Assembly (NCBI GenBank): GCA_051294375.1
Contig: CM119268.1
Span: forward strand, 9,061,187 to 9,125,186
Source of the DNA: Paraspadella gotoi
Taxonomy: Eukaryota; Chaetognatha
Direction: 5' to 3'
Length of the DNA stretch: 64,000 nt
Position numbers and translations under genes: made by a program. Shown here one piece after another: positions 43,071 through 53,310 of this stretch. Below the pieces are notes generated by a model. It ran no database searches and was not told the origin of the DNA. It saw nothing but the letters and a program-made list of their open reading frames with translations. Every line of letters starts with the position of its first letter. The stretch's first letter is position 1.

Positions 43071-43471
43071 ATGTATCTTTATCCCCCGTTCAAGCGTCAC
43101 TTTATGACGTTTGCCATTCGAATTGTGTTTGTCTCCCCGTTGGCGTGGTGCCAATGTTTCTGCACTCGCGTCACATATTCGCCCCGTGACGACGATGATA
43201 AAGACGATGACGATGACGGCATCAACTACTTTAAAAAAAAAGAGCATTCACTGGTTGGTAAGTTGTGTCTGAACAGATACATGTATTTTTTAAGTAAAAT
43301 TGGCATGGCCAGTTATGTCGAGGCTAAGCCGACGACGACGACGATAACGATGACGACGACGACGACGACGCAGATATGCTATTGGTTTATCGATTTTTAG
43401 TCGTCGGGTCTTCCTTTATCATTCATAAACCGTCGGTTTACTTATTCACAGCGGCTTCGCCATTTCGATAG
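43071..43471 (+). CDS. Candidate two-exon Asp-rich gene
   Basis: First exon 43,071-43,257 begins MYLYPPFKRHFMTFAIRIVF, has a hydrophobic segment (about residues 12-28) and a Cys pair, then SPRDDDDKDDDDDGINYFKK, and ends at a perfect GTAAGT donor in phase 1. The second segment 43,329-43,471 starts CC+GAC in the matching phase, gives a second Asp run and ends LFTAASPFR-stop. Its acceptor (GGCTAAG) is weak, and another CAG acceptor nearby gives an Arg-rich end. The minus strand is also partly open. Function unknown. Confidence 0.35.
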
Positions 43472-44131
43472 GATGATGCTTCATATAATTTTTCGGCTAC
43501 AGGGCCATATAATTTTGCTTTCTAGTAGAATTTATTCTTGAACGCAACCGCCACGCAAATAAATCCAAAGTGTTTTACGTTGCATCTCTTTGAAGTGCGA
43601 AAGCTTTGTCGGCGGTTTAGGATTCTGAACGGCTGATCACTGTTTTTAAATAATTTTGCTGGATTTGGTGGAAGCACTGAACAGTCGGCCTTTACAATCT
43701 TGACTCTTGATATATTCCTAACTTACGGCTCTTTCAAAGGTATAGAGAGTTTAATCCTTAAATCTGAATCGATAAATATCGCATTTGCTGTAGTATTTAT
43801 CGACTAATTTCGTTGAAGAAAGAATAGATCGGATAAAATGTTAAATTGTTAAGAATACATCAATCAACTGCCACATCGGCGCGTCACTGCATTGACTAAG
43901 CCGAAAAATACGATCGCTTTGAACGCGCGTGCTTTATAATCGAGCATTGCAGTAGATAGTTCATTGTGTAGATTGGTTTGAATGGAGTGTCTAGAAGTGG
44001 TATGTACTCAGGCATCTGTTCTGCAGAATTAATCAACCGGGCGGTGATGCTATCGGAATTAGGTCTGAAACGATGTCATCGAGCGAGTAATTTGGGCTGT
44101 TTGGAAATCTCCTCTCGCCTCAGCACGTGTT
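43472..44131. other. Unique stretch
   Basis: Contains TATAAT (43,935) and TCATTG (43,961) at promoter-like spacing, but the initiator is imperfect. No exon supported. Confidence 0.35.
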
Positions 44132-45332
44132 GTGGCATTCCCAGGTGTCAGTCGTCGGAGCGCCATTACGGTCTGCTACGGGTGCGCTCAGATGCGCGGG
44201 ACGGAGTTCATGCGCGCTGGGTCTCTGTCTCGGCTGAGTTCTGCTTCGGTCTTCGTTCTTGTCGCTTCATCTGTGAGGCGGTCTGCTCTCTCCTCCCTCG
44301 TCTCGTTTCTGGTCCGTCCCTCGTGCGGTGGTCGCTCATGGATTACATCTCGATCATCTCTCTGCTCGAATGAATTACGGATGGTTTCGGTATCGCTCCG
44401 GTGTGCCGACTGTTGCGTGGCCTTTCCACAGACTATTATCATTTCCGATTCCTTCTCATCCCATGTTCATTCTTGGACTACATCGCACTGTTTAGTGCAC
44501 TTCTTCCTCTTTTTTTGTGCCGGGCCCCTAGAAACAGGTGACTGCAATTGCCTTCGCTTTTTTTTAGTTTGCCTGTCTCATTGTCAGTTGTCCGCATGTG
44601 CGTTATTTGGCTTGTTCGCTCGTCCTTGTCGTCTGGCGTCTCTTTTTTTTTGTTGCTTTGTTCCTATCCCACGCTGGGCGGAGAATCGAAGGTGTGGCTT
44701 CTCTTGTTGTTTCCTTGTTCCATCGCTTGCTCGGATGGTTGCCGGGCTCCGATTGTGGCTGAATCGACGTCAGGCTCGGCTTGCTTTTCATTACACGCTT
44801 TTTTTTTTATTAGCGAAGAGTCGCAGGTCGAGCGTGAGCTTATTTTACTATCTCGATTTCGATTGTTGCCGGACGTGCGCCCCTAGGAGCCTCTCTAAAC
44901 GCATTTGTGTTTCCGCTCCCTCTTTGCTTGTCTTCATTCGCAATATGACTCTTCCTCTGCTTACTGATTCGGTTTACGTATTTCGCATTTTGCTTCTTCG
45001 TGCGCACTCTCTCTTCTCCGCGTCTGCTCGTCTCTCTTCTCAGTCTAACTGCGTCTGCTCCTCCCATCGTCTCTCTCTCTCTCATCTTGCTCTCTGCTCT
45101 CACTCTCTCCATCGATACCTCTCGGGCTGTCTCTGCTCCGTTCATCGTCACTTCTCCCTGCCGCCGCATCCCTTAAGTCTTCCCTGTTGGCATTCCATTC
45201 GATTTTCGCTTCTTCTTTCCTCTTTCTTTGTTTTTTTTCCACTGACGTTCATGTTCCTCGGAGCGCGCAAGAAAAGAGACTAAACCGTGTCGGACAGCTC
45301 TTTTCCTCAATTGGCTGCCGGGTTGTGGGCGC
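44132..45332. other. Pyrimidine-rich stretch with long spurious frames
   Basis: The plus strand is C/T-rich and has a 383-codon frame rich in Ser, Leu, Cys and Phe. Stop codons need purines, so such strands stay open by composition. The minus strand shows overlapping Arg/Glu-rich frames for the same reason. I see no splice-site support for either. Confidence 0.5.
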
Positions 45333-45563
45333 TCAATGTACAGAGAGCATCTTCAGTATCTTCATTATCTGCTGTATTTTCAGTAAAGGATAGCGAAGCA
45401 TAGTACGTATAGTTTTGTGTTTATTCTTCCGTGCATTATCGAAAATCTTACGCATTAGATGAAAAAATGCTGTACAGGAGTTTTTTTCAGCAATCAGGCC
45501 CTTAAGTTGGAAATTCTTGCTCAACTCCTCCGCCGTTTGCGGCATCGGCGGCATCTGCAGCAT
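45333..45563 (-). CDS. Small hypothetical ORF, 76 aa
   Basis: Starts ATG, reads MLQMPPMPQTAEELSKNFQL, KGLIAEKNSCTAFFHLMRKI, FDNARKNKHKTIRTMLRYPL and ends in a basic Leu/Met/Ile-rich helix-like tail. Composition is balanced and not repeat-derived. No promoter or partner exon was seen. Family not recognised. Confidence 0.35.
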   Translation of the reverse strand: MLQMPPMPQTAEELSKNFQLKGLIAEKNSCTAFFHLMRKIFDNARKNKHKTIRTMLRYPLLKIQQIMKILKMLSVH

Positions 45564-45639
45564 TGAAGCTCGGCCTTAGCGTCGCTACGCCCGTCGCTTT
45601 TTCTCCTCGCTCGGCTAATCGTTCTCGTTAGCGTTAATG

Positions 45640-45790
45640 TCTCTGACTCAGCGCCACCATTATCGAACGACGTTTGCGTCATCCGAAGTCTTTGACGTGA
45701 CGAGGACGTGACGAGGATTTCGTCTCAAAAGCGCCATCCACGTGGCGCAGATATCGCGTCTCATCTACGTCACTGCGTCTTTGACGCTTT
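45640..45790. promoter_or_regulatory. Cluster of TGACG and CACGTG motifs
   Basis: TTGACGTGACGAGGACGTGA (from 45,692), CCACGTGG (45,738) and CTACGTCACTG (45,763) within 100 bases, plus GTCATCCG and TTTGACGC. These resemble CREB/ATF half-sites and a bHLH E-box. No start site could be tied to them. Confidence 0.3.
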
Positions 45791-45799
45791 TTTTTTCGG

Positions 45800-46091
45800 A
45801 TGCTGGGTTTAGGACTTCGGCCTAAATCACCGACTGCAACGACCGGTCAAGACCGGCGGTTATGGTCGCGCTTGATTGAGGAGCGCACAAGGTTTTGCTG
45901 TCTGGTGTTTCTGTTTATTCGACGGGCTGCTCATGCATGCTCTCTGCTGCTCTCCATTTCCATCAATTACGGGTCTCTTCTATCTCTGTCATTCGTCCTC
46001 TCGCATCTCTCTGCTCTCTCGTTCTTTCGAGTCTCTGATCCGGGCCTTCTCTGTCCTCTCGTGTTCTCATGCGTCTCTACTCTTCTTCGTC
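45800..46091. other. Mixed stretch before a gap
   Basis: Pyrimidine-rich, no supported gene. Confidence 0.5.
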
Positions 46092-46415
46092 NNNNNNNNN
46101 NNNNNNNNNNNNNNNNNNNNNNNNNNNNNNNNNNNNNNNNNNNNNNNNNNNNNNNNNNNNNNNNNNNNNNNNNNNNNNNNNNNNNNNNNNNNNNNNNNNN
46201 NNNNNNNNNNNNNNNNNNNNNNNNNNNNNNNNNNNNNNNNNNNNNNNNNNNNNNNNNNNNNNNNNNNNNNNNNNNNNNNNNNNNNNNNNNNNNNNNNNNN
46301 NNNNNNNNNNNNNNNNNNNNNNNNNNNNNNNNNNNNNNNNNNNNNNNNNNNNNNNNNNNNNNNNNNNNNNNNNNNNNNNNNNNNNNNNNNNNNNNNNNNN
46401 NNNNNNNNNNNNNNN
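46092..46415. other. Assembly gap (324 N)
   Basis: Largest N run in the window. Confidence 0.99.
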
Positions 46416-47496
46416 AATTTCTTTTCTTTCATAATTCATCCTCGTAGTTTTTCTTCGATCTTTCGTCATAATTCGCCGTTTCCTTTTTCTCCTTCGTTTT
46501 CCTGTTTTTCTTTTTTTATCCTCCTTTTTTTCCCTTTTTTTATTCCTTTTTATCTTCGATTCGGTTTTCCTTTTCAAAAAGTTGGAAAAGGCGCGAGCCT
46601 TCCGCGCCCTCTCTCCTTCTTCCAACGAAACAAGGGAGAAGAGGGGTAAGTGAGAAGAAGAACAAAAAAGTAAGTTTAAAGTGTTGAAGGGGTGAAAAGA
46701 TAAAAAAAAGAAGGGAAATATATAAAAAGGGAGGAAAGAAAAAAAGAGGACAACCTAGGGAAGAAAATGAATTTTTCCTCGCAAAAAAGAGGAAAATGGC
46801 GGCGAAGGAGAGAAAGAGTTCCCCCCCCCACTTGTCCCCCCCTCTGCCTCTTTTTTTTTTCTTTCTGCGACGAGCGAGCGAAGGGTCCATCATTTTCTTC
46901 TCGAAATTGGATCCCAAAAAACTACAACGAGTCCCCGATGGGTTTCGGTTCCAAAGAGAAAAGGAAGAAAACGCTCTCTCTCTCTATCTCTCTATCTCTA
47001 TCTCTCTCTATCTTTCTTTCTTTCTCTCTCTCTCTCTCTCTCTCTCATTCTCTCCTGTCCTCTACCTCTCTTTCCTTTCTTACTTTCCTCTCTCTCTCTC
47101 TCCCGTCTCTCTCTCTCTCTTTCCTCTCTCTCCTCGCTTTCATCTCGTCTGCTCTTCTCTCTATCGGTCTCTTCTCTTTTCTCTTTCAGTCTTCTCTCGT
47201 CTCATTCTTCCTCTCTCGCTCTCTCTCATCCTCTGCCTCTTTGAACGCAACGACATTTTTCCCTCAAATCCGCGCCATATGGCAAGCGATGCCATACGAC
47301 GCGCGTCGCCAGATGTCTCGAAAGTGCCGTTTCACAAGATCGACGGATGCCACCTGCAGAGTTTCGGCTTTCGGTTTTAAGAAACCGTTTCATTTCTAAA
47401 TCGTCGATTGAGCAAAATAAATTTCAATATATTACTTCTTTGACCGCTTCCAATTCATTCCCAACCAATATCATCAACCACAGGCTCTTCACATTC
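46416..47496. other. T/C-rich stretch with CT microsatellite
   Basis: AAAATGGCGGCG at 46,792 starts a frame MAAKERKSSPPHLSPPLPLF that runs into a CT tract (46,976-47,045). It could be a first exon but has no clear donor before the repeat. After the tract, two plus frames are open to about 47,400. Confidence 0.35.
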
Positions 47497-48129
47497 TCAT
47501 TGCCACTCCTTCTCCCCCCCACTGTCACACCAAGATGCCATCTCCTCTGCCATCCGTCTTATCTCCACAGAGGAGCCGTCAATTCTAGTATCCTTCCTTC
47601 TTTGGCGAGACTTCCTTTCGGCGAACTCTCTGGGGAGCGCGTTGTTGTAGTTGTTGTAGTTGTTGTCGTTGTCGTTGTCGTCGTAGTAACTGTTGCCATC
47701 GTCATTGGCGTCGTCGTTGTCGTTTTCGTCGTGTTCGTTGTTGTCTAAGCTTTCGTCATCAAAACTAATATCCTACCAATTTAATACTGTTTTTCATTTT
47801 ATATTTTCTTTTTATATCGATTATAAAAAAGAGCCTCTGTTGGCGGGACGCAGTGCAGAAGCCCGCCATCGGTGAGACGAGCTACAGGGTTTTTCCACGC
47901 GGTTGAGGTAAAGTCGAGAGTTTTGGAGACGCCAACATTAATGGATTCCGGGTGAGGTGAGGTGAGGAGGCCGATTGGGGTCGATGAAGACTCACCTTCC
48001 GGCGCCGTCGTTGTCTCCGTCGTCGTCGTAGTTGTCGTCGTCGTCGGGGTCATCGTCGTCATCGTCGTCATCGTCGTCCGTATTAACCGTGAGAGACAAA
48101 GAAGCAAGTGAGGGGAACGCCATAGGCAT
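47497..48129 (-). CDS. Two-exon gene for a 133-aa acidic protein
   Basis: Exon 1 48,129-47,996 starts MPMAFPSLASLSLTVNT (a second ATG is in frame two codons on), followed by an Asp run and DDDNYDDDGDNDGAG, and ends at AAG|GTGAGT in phase 2. Exon 2 47,764-47,497 begins after GGTAGGATATTAG in the matching phase: SFDDESLDNNEHDENDND, an Asn/Asp/Tyr run, then a basic, repeat-free end LPREFAERKSRQRRKDTRID, GSSVEIRRMAEEMASWCDSG and GEKEWQ-stop. The stop depends on a seven-G run. The 231-base intron is unremarkable. Charge is split: acidic N-terminal half, basic C-terminal part. Family unknown. An upstream coding exon is possible because an AG (AATAATAG) precedes the first ATG. Confidence 0.55.
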
Positions 48130-48477
48130 AGGCGCTATTATAAGCAAAGCATTAGCTAACTATGAAGTGTTTAAACGCCTTTTTGAAATTCTGCGCTTTA
48201 ACTAAAAAAGAAAAATACAGAGTAAGTAACTTGAAGTTTATTCTCGATGATTTTAAAGGACGAGAAAAAGTTTAAAAAAACATCCTTAGAGTAAAATGAA
48301 AAATGATCCGGCGACGCGTGACATTTGGTGAGAAATTTAAGGTTAAACATGTGAATTAAAATTACGATATTTCACTGAACATATCGTAATGAAATGGGGA
48401 GATTTTGAAGAAGAAAAAAATATCAATAAAATGAATCGAGAGACAATTTTTCAAATGTTTGATTTTTAATGACTCGC
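48130..48477. other. AT-rich stretch
   Basis: No feature seen. Confidence 0.5.
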
Positions 48478-48768
48478 TCAAAAGTTTGAGAGAAAAAAAA
48501 AGTATAGTAAAGAATAATCGATGTTAAAGAAATAACGACATAAAATATAAAGAAAGAACGGAAACGCCCTCTTTCGTCGCTCGACGTTATTTTTCGCTTT
48601 TTCGGCGTCGTAATCTTTGACGTTTACGTCTCCTCGCCCGCGGTCGATGACGTCGTCGTCGTCGTCGTCGTCGTCGCTCGTCGTCGATGCTAGTACATTC
48701 TGATAGAATGACGCTGAAGAGTCCGGCGAGCCTCTTTCGTGAACCCGTCTCTCTGACAATACGCAATG
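48478..48768 (-). CDS. Candidate Asp-rich exon after a CT-repeat acceptor
   Basis: The GA tract next to it (48,771-48,816) reads as CTCTCTCAG on the minus strand and serves as pyrimidine tract and acceptor. The frame runs LSERRVHERGSPDSSASFYQ, NVLASTTS, an eight-Asp run, VIDRGRGDVNVKDYDAEKAK and NNVERRKRAFP. The rest to the stop is hydrophobic (FFLYILCRYFFN) and may be intron read-through; GTTTCC and GTAAAC are possible donors. None gives the phase needed to join the gene at 47,497-48,129. Confidence 0.45.
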   Translation of the reverse strand, partial: HCVLSERRVHERGSPDSSASFYQNVLASTTSDDDDDDDDVIDRGRGDVNVKDYDAEKAKNNVERRKRAFPFFLYILCRYFFNIDYSLLYFFFLSNF

Positions 48769-48770
48769 CT

Positions 48771-48775
48771 GAGAG

Positions 48776-48815
<40 letters not shown>

Positions 48816-48816
48816 T
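48771..48816. repeat. (GA)n microsatellite
   Basis: GA dinucleotides that form the minus-strand pyrimidine tract of the preceding exon candidate. Confidence 0.95.
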
Positions 48817-49577
48817 GGTATTAGTTTCCTTCCCTTGCTATTTGCTTGTCGTCATTCAGTGTATTTTTCACATCGTTGCCAGGTCGAAATCTCAAGAGTA
48901 TCATCTTCACAATAACACACACACGCAATAATGACTAAATTAAAAAACTGAACATCTAAAAGAAAACAATTCTGGCCCATGTGATAAAGCGAGAAGGACG
49001 CGCGGGTCGACGGGTTCAACGAACTGAAGACAGATAGACGGACTGACTGCAGGGTGGATTACCGCACTGACGGACAGACGAACTCACGAACAGACATACT
49101 GGACGGCAGGAAGAATTGTCACGCATTAATCGCGAAAATAATATTAAAAAACGAGATAAAATAAAAGGAGGAAAAAAGATAAATATAAAGGAAGAAGGGA
49201 GAGGGAAAAGGCGACGAGCAAATTGTGAATTGTGTTACGTTTTTTGTCGCGGGAAATCGAAGCGTCGGCAGTTTACAGGCAGTTTACAGGCAGTTTACAG
49301 GCGACTTTCACGGATGTGAGAGCGAGAGTGAGGAATGCGATCGGTGAGGCAGGGCAGTTGTCGAGGTGAGGACTTGTCGTCGGGCATTGCCTTTTAGGCC
49401 ATCAGCTTATAGCTATTACTATGTATTACTTGGTAGGGGATCGATAACCAAATGAACCTCCCTTACAGGAAAACTTTCCAATCCTCAGTTCCTTGCCTTG
49501 CTGCGCGATCGCTTTGACAAAAGAAGTTTCGTAAAGTAGGTGCCACTTGGGCACTTGTCCACTGACTCACGGATAAT
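48817..49577. other. Unique stretch
   Basis: Includes GACGGAC/CAGACGA-type short repeats (49,020-49,110) and three copies of CAGTTTACAGG (49,267-49,301). No gene supported. Confidence 0.5.
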
Positions 49578-49775
49578 ATGAAGAGGTGTATTTTAGAAAA
49601 TCTGTGGTTAAGAATTGAAAATGAATATAGGTTAACAAACGATTCTGTTAAGTGGCTACAAAAATACGAGAATTTTATTGATGTTCCTAATAGCTCGACT
49701 GTTTACAGGCGGGCGATCATAGCTACATACTACATAGAATTCAAAAGTCCCGAGAAAAAAAACAAGAAGAACTAA
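49578..49775 (+). CDS. Small hypothetical ORF, 65 aa
   Basis: MKRCILENLWLRIENEYRLT, NDSVKWLQKYENFIDVPNSS, TVYRRAIIATYYIEFKSPEK and a Lys-rich end. Balanced composition, not repeat-derived, single frame. No promoter or splice partner was identified and the family is unknown. Confidence 0.3.
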   Translation: MKRCILENLWLRIENEYRLTNDSVKWLQKYENFIDVPNSSTVYRRAIIATYYIEFKSPEKKNKKN

Positions 49776-50675
49776 TACGGTTTCGCGCTATTCGTTTTGT
49801 GTATCGACTGGCGGTCGGACTACGCGACGTGTTCGCGCTAATCGCAGTACAGGAGATCTTGGAAAAGAAAGGGAGTGGAAGATACGACGGGATTAATCCT
49901 TTTCCTTTCATTCGCGTCGGCGATTGAAAGACCCTTTGTTTATTCCCTCTTAACCGAAGGGAATTAATATTCATCGAAAAAAAATACCCGCGCGAAAGGG
50001 AAGTTGTGCGTGCGGCGAAAGGGGGGCGAGGAGGAAAGCAGGGGGAAGGGGATGAATGGAGTGGGTTGTGAGGGTTTCGTGGGTGGGAACTGAGGAACGG
50101 AAGAATTTTAAATATAAAGTTCTTATCGGATTACGTGGCGATTGTGCAAAAGGCGAGCTCATATGTGAAAAGACCGAAATTGCAGCGTTGATTAATGTAC
50201 TTAAATCTTGGGCCTTGACCTTTTTTAGCTCAGACACCGTCGGTGTAAAATTAACTGAGTGTATATTAAGCAACAATTCACTCTAATGTTGAACTATCCA
50301 GTATAGTTACGTAGTAGACGCCGTGATTTCCGCAATTAATGATGTAAAAAAACAACGAAAAAAACGATTGTTAACCGGGGAAAAAATAAAAAAAAAAATG
50401 TAGTGACTACATCCCGAGACGCGGAAGAGGGGAGACCCTTTTATAGTTGAAAGCATCGCACGAATAAATGGAATAAATGGATTGATGGCTTGATAAGGGG
50501 GGGGAGGAAAGAAGAAGTGGGGAAAAAGAGGACTCTCCACGGAAGATGAGAAGCAGGAGCTTGCACGCGAGATGACAAAAAGTCGAGAAATCGAGGAGAG
50601 AAAATAAGGAAATAAAAAGTGGACCTCGCTGGCTTATCGGTTAAATGAGCCGGGGAAAAAAGGTTTCGAGGAGCT
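49776..50675. other. Unique stretch
   Basis: A 76-codon plus frame at 50,056-50,286 (MEWVVRVSWVGTEERKNFKY) is possible but unsupported. Confidence 0.4.
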
Positions 50676-50689
50676 GAGAGAGAGGAGAG

Positions 50690-50778
<89 letters not shown>

Positions 50779-50805
50779 GAGAAAGAGAGAGAGAGAGAGA
50801 GGAGT
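50676..50805. repeat. (GA)n microsatellite
   Basis: GA dinucleotides with GAGGA and GAAGA interruptions. Confidence 0.95.
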
Positions 50806-51419
50806 ATTCACACAACGTCAGGCAAATAGAGCCCGAAAAAAATTTGGAGCGCAATAAGGCGGTGGAGGGGGGAGGTGGGGGGAGAGGGTTTAGGGTTTCA
50901 AAAGTGAATTGTTCACGATCCGAGAACGGAAGGAAGTGAGTAATAATGGGGGACAGAGCTGTATCGGGGTGGAGAGGGATCTGACAAAAACTTGAGCGGG
51001 GAATGTAAAGCTTGAAATGATCTAGTGGAGTAACTTATTAATTATTAAGAAAATGGCCTATCGATTGTGTAAATGTTCTTGTAGAATTGCGCATTGTGCA
51101 TTGTGCATTGTGCACAATGTGCATAGAGTAAAAATCGGAAATAAATTTGGGATCACAATAGAGGATGTGAAAAATTATAGGAAACGGTGAAGAATTGTCA
51201 CGTCACATGATTTTCGTATGAGGTCACTTGAGGAGGTGAACTGGGACTTAACGCAAGAACTTTATGTAAAGGCCGACATGCTTTAATAGATATATATATA
51301 TAATATATATATTAATTAGTAATTAATCTTTCATGAGAAACAATAGACAATCTTTCAAGTTTACCTACATTCACTTTATGGATATAAAATTAACATACTA
51401 GATAATATAAAAATTACCA
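50806..51419. other. Unique stretch with a heptamer palindrome
   Basis: At 51,092-51,124 GCATTGT is repeated three times and then inverted (GTGCACAATGTGC). TATATATA runs at 51,290-51,310. No gene. Confidence 0.55.
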
Positions 51420-51695
51420 ATGTCGTTCCTTCAACCTCGTACCGTGTACCACTTGGTTGATGTCAAAAAAATCTATTCTGTTAACAAGGATGAGTCGGAA
51501 CGGCAGCGACAAAACAGAAGCCTCATTACAAAATTAGAGCCTAATGAACTTTGCAGAGCCGCGGAAAAAAACGCCTACGAAGCGCGAGAGAGAAAAGCTA
51601 CGAACGAAGAAGATGACCAAGACCGAGAAGAGAGAGATGCAGAGAGAGGAGACGAACAGATGAGAGAGACGAGAGAGACGGCAAGAGACGGATGA
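51420..51695 (+). CDS. Hypothetical ORF, 91 aa, charged
   Basis: MSFLQPRTVYHLVDVKKIYS, VNKDESERQRQNRSLITKLE, PNELCRAAEKNAYEARERKA, then a Glu/Arg/Asp-rich tail that merges into GAGA sequence. The first 60 residues are balanced and look protein-like; the tail may be repeat-derived. No splice evidence. Family unknown. Confidence 0.35.
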   Translation: MSFLQPRTVYHLVDVKKIYSVNKDESERQRQNRSLITKLEPNELCRAAEKNAYEARERKATNEEDDQDREERDAERGDEQMRETRETARDG

Positions 51696-52100
51696 GAGAG
51701 AGAGAGAGCGAGCTTACAAATGAGAACGCCTGGACTAAGGGGGGTGTGAGAATGATGGAGGGAAGAGAATGGAGTTGTGAACGCGTTTGTGAACCGTGGG
51801 GGTGAGAACTCGGCCTAACGAGTCTTCCTGGCGACGGGGACTAATTTTCTCGGTGATTGAGCGAAGGCGCCGCCGACGACGACCGACTCCGTGAGTCCCG
51901 ATGTCCTCGAGAAATTCTCGGCTCACGCCCCGTTCACGTGAACCTTAAATCATTCTTTTTTCACCTGACTTTTTCTCTCTACGCGCGACTCGTCCTTTCA
52001 CCCTTCCCTACCCATTCCCTAACGTCCCCCCCACCCAAAAGACAATTCGGATGCTCTTTTGTCGTCGTCGACGCACAAAATTATTTTTTTGAAAAAGAAA
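51696..52100. other. Upstream region of the next gene
   Basis: GC-rich around 51,860-51,900 with a good plus-strand donor (CTCC|GTGAGT at 51,891), and a minus-strand frame (SREFLEDIGTHGVG). Neither could be completed into an exon. Confidence 0.3.
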
Positions 52101-52214
52101 ATGGCGGCGTCCTTGTTCTCTTTAGCCTCGTTGTCGTCGTCCTCCGCAGAAGGCAGCGACATCGTGAGTTCGACGAAAGAGACGAAAATTAATTTGCATG
52201 AAATAATTAAGCGC

Positions 52215-52270
<56 letters not shown>

Positions 52271-52500
52271 TTTAGATATTTGCGTTCGACTCTCGGGCGG
52301 CGACATTTAAATCGTTGACGAAGACGAAATCGGGAATGAAGGCGAGACAAACAAAAACAGGAACAACAACAACAACCAAGACGACGACAATAACAACAAC
52401 GATTAGCATCGGCAACGGCGACAACGGCGACAAGGGCTTGACTGCGGCAACCGTGTATCTCAACCTGAGACGAGAGACAACGGCTAAAAACGAAGCGTAG
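52101..52500 (+). CDS. Two-exon gene for a 95-aa Ser/Thr-rich protein
   Basis: Exon 1 52,101-52,163 starts in the context AGAAAATGGCGGCG and reads MAASLFSLASLSSSSAEGSD, Ile, then GTGAGT donor in phase 0. The intron holds a (GCC)n run (52,211-52,263) and ends CGTTTTCGTTTAG. Exon 2 52,276-52,500 continues in phase 0 with IFAFDSRAATFKSLTKTKSG, MKARQTKTG, a Thr run, and ISIGNGDNGDKGLTAATVYL before NLRRETTAKNEA-stop. The weak point is the Thr run, since another frame of the same repeat gives Asn/Asp. Function unknown. Confidence 0.45.
52211..52263. repeat. (GCC)n microsatellite in an intron
   Basis: About 17 GCC units with one CTG interruption. Gives spurious poly-Arg, poly-Gly or poly-Ala frames. 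Confidence 0.97.
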
Positions 52501-52625
52501 ACGGTTTGAGTTGGCCAACAACAAAAAGAACAACCGACCGCAGGCAGTAAACGGTAAACACTAAACAGCAAACAGATAACAGCATGTTCAAACAGCAAAC
52601 GGTAAACAGCAATCCGGTCAATCAC

Positions 52626-52899
52626 CTGTAATGCCTAAACGGCTTCGGTGCTTTGACTTCGTGAAATCTCCAGTCGCTGTCTCCCCATTTTCGCGAGTCT
52701 CTACAAGTGACGAGCGTCGTCCAGATGCCGTTCGTTGCGCCCTCTTCCGTCGTCCTCTTCTCTTCCTCGCCCCCTTCGTCCGCCTCTTCCTCCTCCTCAT
52801 CCTCCTCAACCTCCTCCTCCGTGGCTCCTCGAGGGACGAAATCCGCGTCGCTGCCCAAAAGTTGGTAAGTCGTGGGCGAGCTGTTGTCGAAGGAGGAGC
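52626..52899 (-). CDS. Internal exon with an acidic tract and a compact end
   Basis: Acceptor CCGAATCCCTCTCACAG, donor TACAG|GTGATT, phases 1/2 and 2. Reads SSFDNSSPTTYQLLGSDADF, VPRGATEEEVEEDEEEEEAD, EGGEEEKRTTEEGATNG, IWTTLVTCRDSRKWGDSDWR and FHEVKAPKPFRHY. The last third is Trp-rich and repeat-free, suggesting a folded part. Two GTAAGT donors on the opposite strand (52,865 and 52,942) give a competing plus-strand reading, which is hydrophobic and less likely. Neighbouring exons were not found. Confidence 0.55.
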
Positions 52900-53115
52900 C
52901 TGTGAGAGGGATTCGGGCGTGCGGGAAGGGGGTCGGGTGAGGTAAGTTTGAGTCTACTCTCGATTGTTTGAAATTGTGGATTTTGTAAAAGATTATACTA
53001 CATGATTTATTTTGAAATCGACATATATTGGCAAAAAGATGATAAAAATGCTCTTCTAAATCCAACTACGAATTGCTTAATACTGTACTACATGCTTTTT
53101 TAAATGTTGTTTTTT
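52900..53115. other. Intron-like AT-rich stretch
   Basis: Probably intron upstream of the preceding minus-strand exon. Nothing else seen. Confidence 0.4.
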
Positions 53116-53116
53116 T

Positions 53117-53195
<79 letters not shown>

Positions 53196-53232
53196 TTTCT
53201 TTATTTCTTTATTTATTTATTATTTATTATTT

Positions 53233-53308
<76 letters not shown>
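53116..53308. repeat. (TTTA)n microsatellite
   Basis: Nearly 50 TTTA units with TTTC and TTATT interruptions in the middle. Confidence 0.98.

Positions 53309-53310
<2 letters not shown>

Noticed and set aside
44132-45283. 383-codon plus-strand ORF
   Set aside because: Pyrimidine-rich strand where stop codons are rare by composition. Ser/Leu/Cys/Phe-rich product, no splice or promoter support, and equally long frames on the other strand.
46067-46649. Frames of up to 257 codons across the N run
   Set aside because: N positions were translated as X; there is no sequence evidence. The same holds at 24,504-25,007, 25,463-25,945, 40,466-41,128 and 63,174-63,635.
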